Below, piece after piece: positions 5,129-6,788 of a DNA stretch of 6,788 nt; the stretch's first letter is position 1, and each line of letters begins with the position of its first letter. The notes beneath the pieces were generated by a model that was not told where the DNA came from, ran no database searches, and saw only the letters and a list, made by a program, of their open reading frames with translations. The stretch covers positions 1 to 6,788 of the forward strand of contig JAUVCJ010000130.1 in assembly GCA_030595765.1 (NCBI GenBank), written 5' to 3'. The DNA is from Thermoplasmatota archaeon (GTDB taxonomy: Archaea > Thermoplasmatota > Thermoplasmata > GCA-020350865 > JAUVCJ01). Position numbers and translations under genes: made by a program.

Positions 5129-6788
5129 ATGGACCCCGAACTTGAGAACCCAAAAACAGGCATGAGCTCTTTTCCAAAACAATTCTGGATTGTAAATACC
5201 CTAGAATTGTTCGAAAGGGGTGCCTACTACGGTATGATGTCGATCCTAGGTCTACATGTTGTTTACAACTTACATATCTCCTCGGCTGCATGGGGCGGTC
5301 TCTATGCCTTTTTGATCCTGCTTCTGTATTTTGTGCCATTGGTGTCAGCTGCACTTGCCGAGAAATATGGTTACCAACGATTTCTTGTAGTGTCGTTTTG
5401 TATGCTTCTAAGTGGCTACTTTTTCATGGTCGTAGTAGCAAACCTACCAATGTTCATCATGGCCATATTACTGCTAGGGATCGGTGCTGGAGCCTTTAAA
5501 CCCATAGTATCCGCAACTATTGCCCATATCACCACTGAAGACCAACGAAATATGGGATACTCCGTTTATTACTGGATGATCAACCTTGGAGCCTTCCTTT
5601 TCCCCTTGATCATTGGGTTCCTGATAGGTGATGACAAGTCCCTGTATACGTTTGTTTTCCTACTGGCCGGAACCATGATAGTAATGAACGTCATTGTGAC
5701 GATAGTTCTCTATAAGGACCCAATTAAAAGAAACGATGAAATAAGCGTTCCTAACGCCATCCTGAAGATAGTTCCTGCGCTTAAAGACAAGAAATTTGTT
5801 ATCCTGCTTTTGATGTATTCTGGTTTCTGGTTCATGTTCGGGGTGAATCATAGCTTTCTTCCGCTATACATGGTTGGATTCCAACGAATGCCTGACTGGT
5901 TCGTTCCTGCATTTTTGGCCACTGTAAACCCTGGAACCATCATATTGGTAGGTCCATTTTTGGGCAAAGCTGTTGAGAGGTTCGAGTCCCTGAAGGTCAT
6001 GATATTAGGAATGACTATTTTCTGCATAGGCCTATTAACTCTTGCTTTGAGCAACGGAGCTGAACTTTTTATTGCAGGTATCCTCATCTTTTCAATTGGC
6101 GAATTCATAACTCACCCAGGCTTTATCAGCTATGTCTCGAAAATTGCTCCTAAAGATAAGGTAGCCATCTATATGGGTTGCATCTTCATTTCAACAGGCC
6201 TTGGGAACGCAGTTGGTGGATTCATTCATGGCATATGGTACTCGATCTTTGTTGAGTCGTGGTTCCAGCCAAAATTCTTCTTTTCAGCCATCGTATCTGT
6301 AGGTTTGCTCACAATTGCAATGTTCCTGATCTACAATCGCCATTACTCACGCAAGGCGCAAACTGAAGGCGCAGGGAAAGAAGACAATGCACAAGCTAAT
6401 GGATTGGACAAGCCTATCACAACCAAAGGAAGCCCTCTATCGTCCTTGAGGAAGGGTGGGTTCTGGGAGTCGCCAGTTACTCCAATAGCAGTTATTGCAT
6501 TGATACCTGTATTGCTCATGGCTGGGTTTGCCATGGGAACCGATGTATACTATCCGCCTGAGGATGAGATAATACCAGGCACCCCCGGAGTTCTGGATTG
6601 GTCAGCCTACAGCGCAAAGAACACAAGCCTGGGTCTAGAGAGCGGATACCTGGATGCCGAGACCGAGGTAACCCAGACCCGCGATGTCGTCAATGAGAAT
6701 ATCTATACCGTTACATTCGTTCTTACTTGGCAGGATGAAGCTGATAGCGAAGCACCCACCCAATTTGGCATAGTATTTCCATACGAGA
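5129..6788 (+). CDS. POT/PTR2 family peptide transporter with extra C-terminal domain, cut at right edge
   Basis: Proton-coupled oligopeptide transporter of the major facilitator superfamily; 553 residues visible, no stop reached. ExxER occurs as E26-L-F-E29-R30 in TM1, followed by AYYG. Lys124 lies in TM4 (GAGAFKPIVSA). Residues 144-156 match the PTR2 signature in full, with N152. Glu325 in TM10 (SIGEFITHPGF) sits where family members bind the peptide amino terminus. About twelve membrane segments can be placed (roughly 19-45, 54-76, 84-103, 106-130, 145-167, 172-195, 223-249, 258-278, 288-307, 311-333, 346-372, 382-402). Beyond them come a polar linker (403-448), a thirteenth hydrophobic segment (449-469) and an acidic, probably extracytoplasmic region from 470 with a strand-like end (NIYTVTFVLTW, 524-534). 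Ordinary prokaryotic POT proteins stop near TM12 or have 14 segments with the extra pair central. The ATG at 5129 has CGAGG at seven bases; an in-frame ATG at 5162 lacks such support. Di/tripeptide uptake is likely, substrate unproven. Confidence 0.92.
   Translation, partial: MDPELENPKTGMSSFPKQFWIVNTLELFERGAYYGMMSILGLHVVYNLHISSAAWGGLYAFLILLLYFVPLVSAALAEKYGYQRFLVVSFCMLLSGYFFMVVVANLPMFIMAILLLGIGAGAFKPIVSATIAHITTEDQRNMGYSVYYWMINLGAFLFPLIIGFLIGDDKSLYTFVFLLAGTMIVMNVIVTIVLYKDPIKRNDEISVPNAILKIVPALKDKKFVILLLMYSGFWFMFGVNHSFLPLYMVGFQRMPDWFVPAFLATVNPGTIILVGPFLGKAVERFESLKVMILGMTIFCIGLLTLALSNGAELFIAGILIFSIGEFITHPGFISYVSKIAPKDKVAIYMGCIFISTGLGNAVGGFIHGIWYSIFVESWFQPKFFFSAIVSVGLLTIAMFLIYNRHYSRKAQTEGAGKEDNAQANGLDKPITTKGSPLSSLRKGGFWESPVTPIAVIALIPVLLMAGFAMGTDVYYPPEDEIIPGTPGVLDWSAYSAKNTSLGLESGYLDAETEVTQTRDVVNENIYTVTFVLTWQDEADSEAPTQFGIVFPYE

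Noticed and set aside
4918..5354. Minus-strand ORFs of 75-81 codons around 4918-5354
   Set aside because: They overlap the toxin end, the transporter promoter and the transporter N-terminus, with no motif or ribosome site.
5660..6534. Minus-strand ORFs of 63-86 codons opposite the transporter
   Set aside because: They are shadows of the long open transporter frame, which carries the full PTR2 signature.

Overview
The window most likely comes from an archaeon, plausibly of the Thermoplasmatota/Euryarchaeota sphere. The evidence is AT-rich TATA-like boxes at archaeal spacing, an antitoxin that appears to be read from a leaderless mRNA, a Rab-like small GTPase, and a RelE pair of the kind common in archaea. 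The lineage is an inference from gene content and cannot be fixed from this window alone.

Left part (1-4299), all minus strand. In transcription order it carries a CxxC AhpD/carboxymuconolactone-decarboxylase-like protein (4299-3946), a full-length formate--tetrahydrofolate ligase, Fhs (3802-2144), a Ras/Rab-type GTPase with an unassigned ~100-residue C-terminal extension (2016-1180), and an acyl-CoA dehydrogenase that runs off the left edge (1055-1). The gaps are 124-143 bp and each contains promoter-like sequence, so these look like separately transcribed neighbours rather than a tight operon. Fhs (one-carbon metabolism) and the acyl-CoA dehydrogenase (fatty-acid or branched-chain amino-acid oxidation) suggest a heterotrophic or peptide/acid-using metabolism.

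Middle (4300-4967). A divergent promoter region separates the leftward genes from a rightward type II toxin-antitoxin pair: a ribbon-helix-helix antitoxin (4436-4648) and a RelE-family toxin (4701-4967). An 18-bp inverted repeat lies between the antitoxin TATA box and its ATG, where an autoregulatory operator would be expected. The pair looks more A+T-rich than its neighbours.

Right part (4968-6788). A well-formed TATA box, preceded by a 15-bp-period tandem repeat, drives a POT/PTR2-family proton-coupled peptide transporter that runs off the right edge. It has the ExxER motif, the TM4 lysine, the complete PTR2 signature and the TM10 glutamate. After the twelve expected membrane segments it continues through a charged linker into a thirteenth segment and then a probably extracytoplasmic domain. 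This is not part of a standard prokaryotic POT protein.

No RNA genes, CRISPR arrays, insertion sequences or origins were seen, and no stretch over 300 bases lacks a gene. I see no clear new multi-gene system. The most unusual elements are the transporter's C-terminal domain, the GTPase with its altered switch II and appended domain, and two sets of tandem operator-like repeats.
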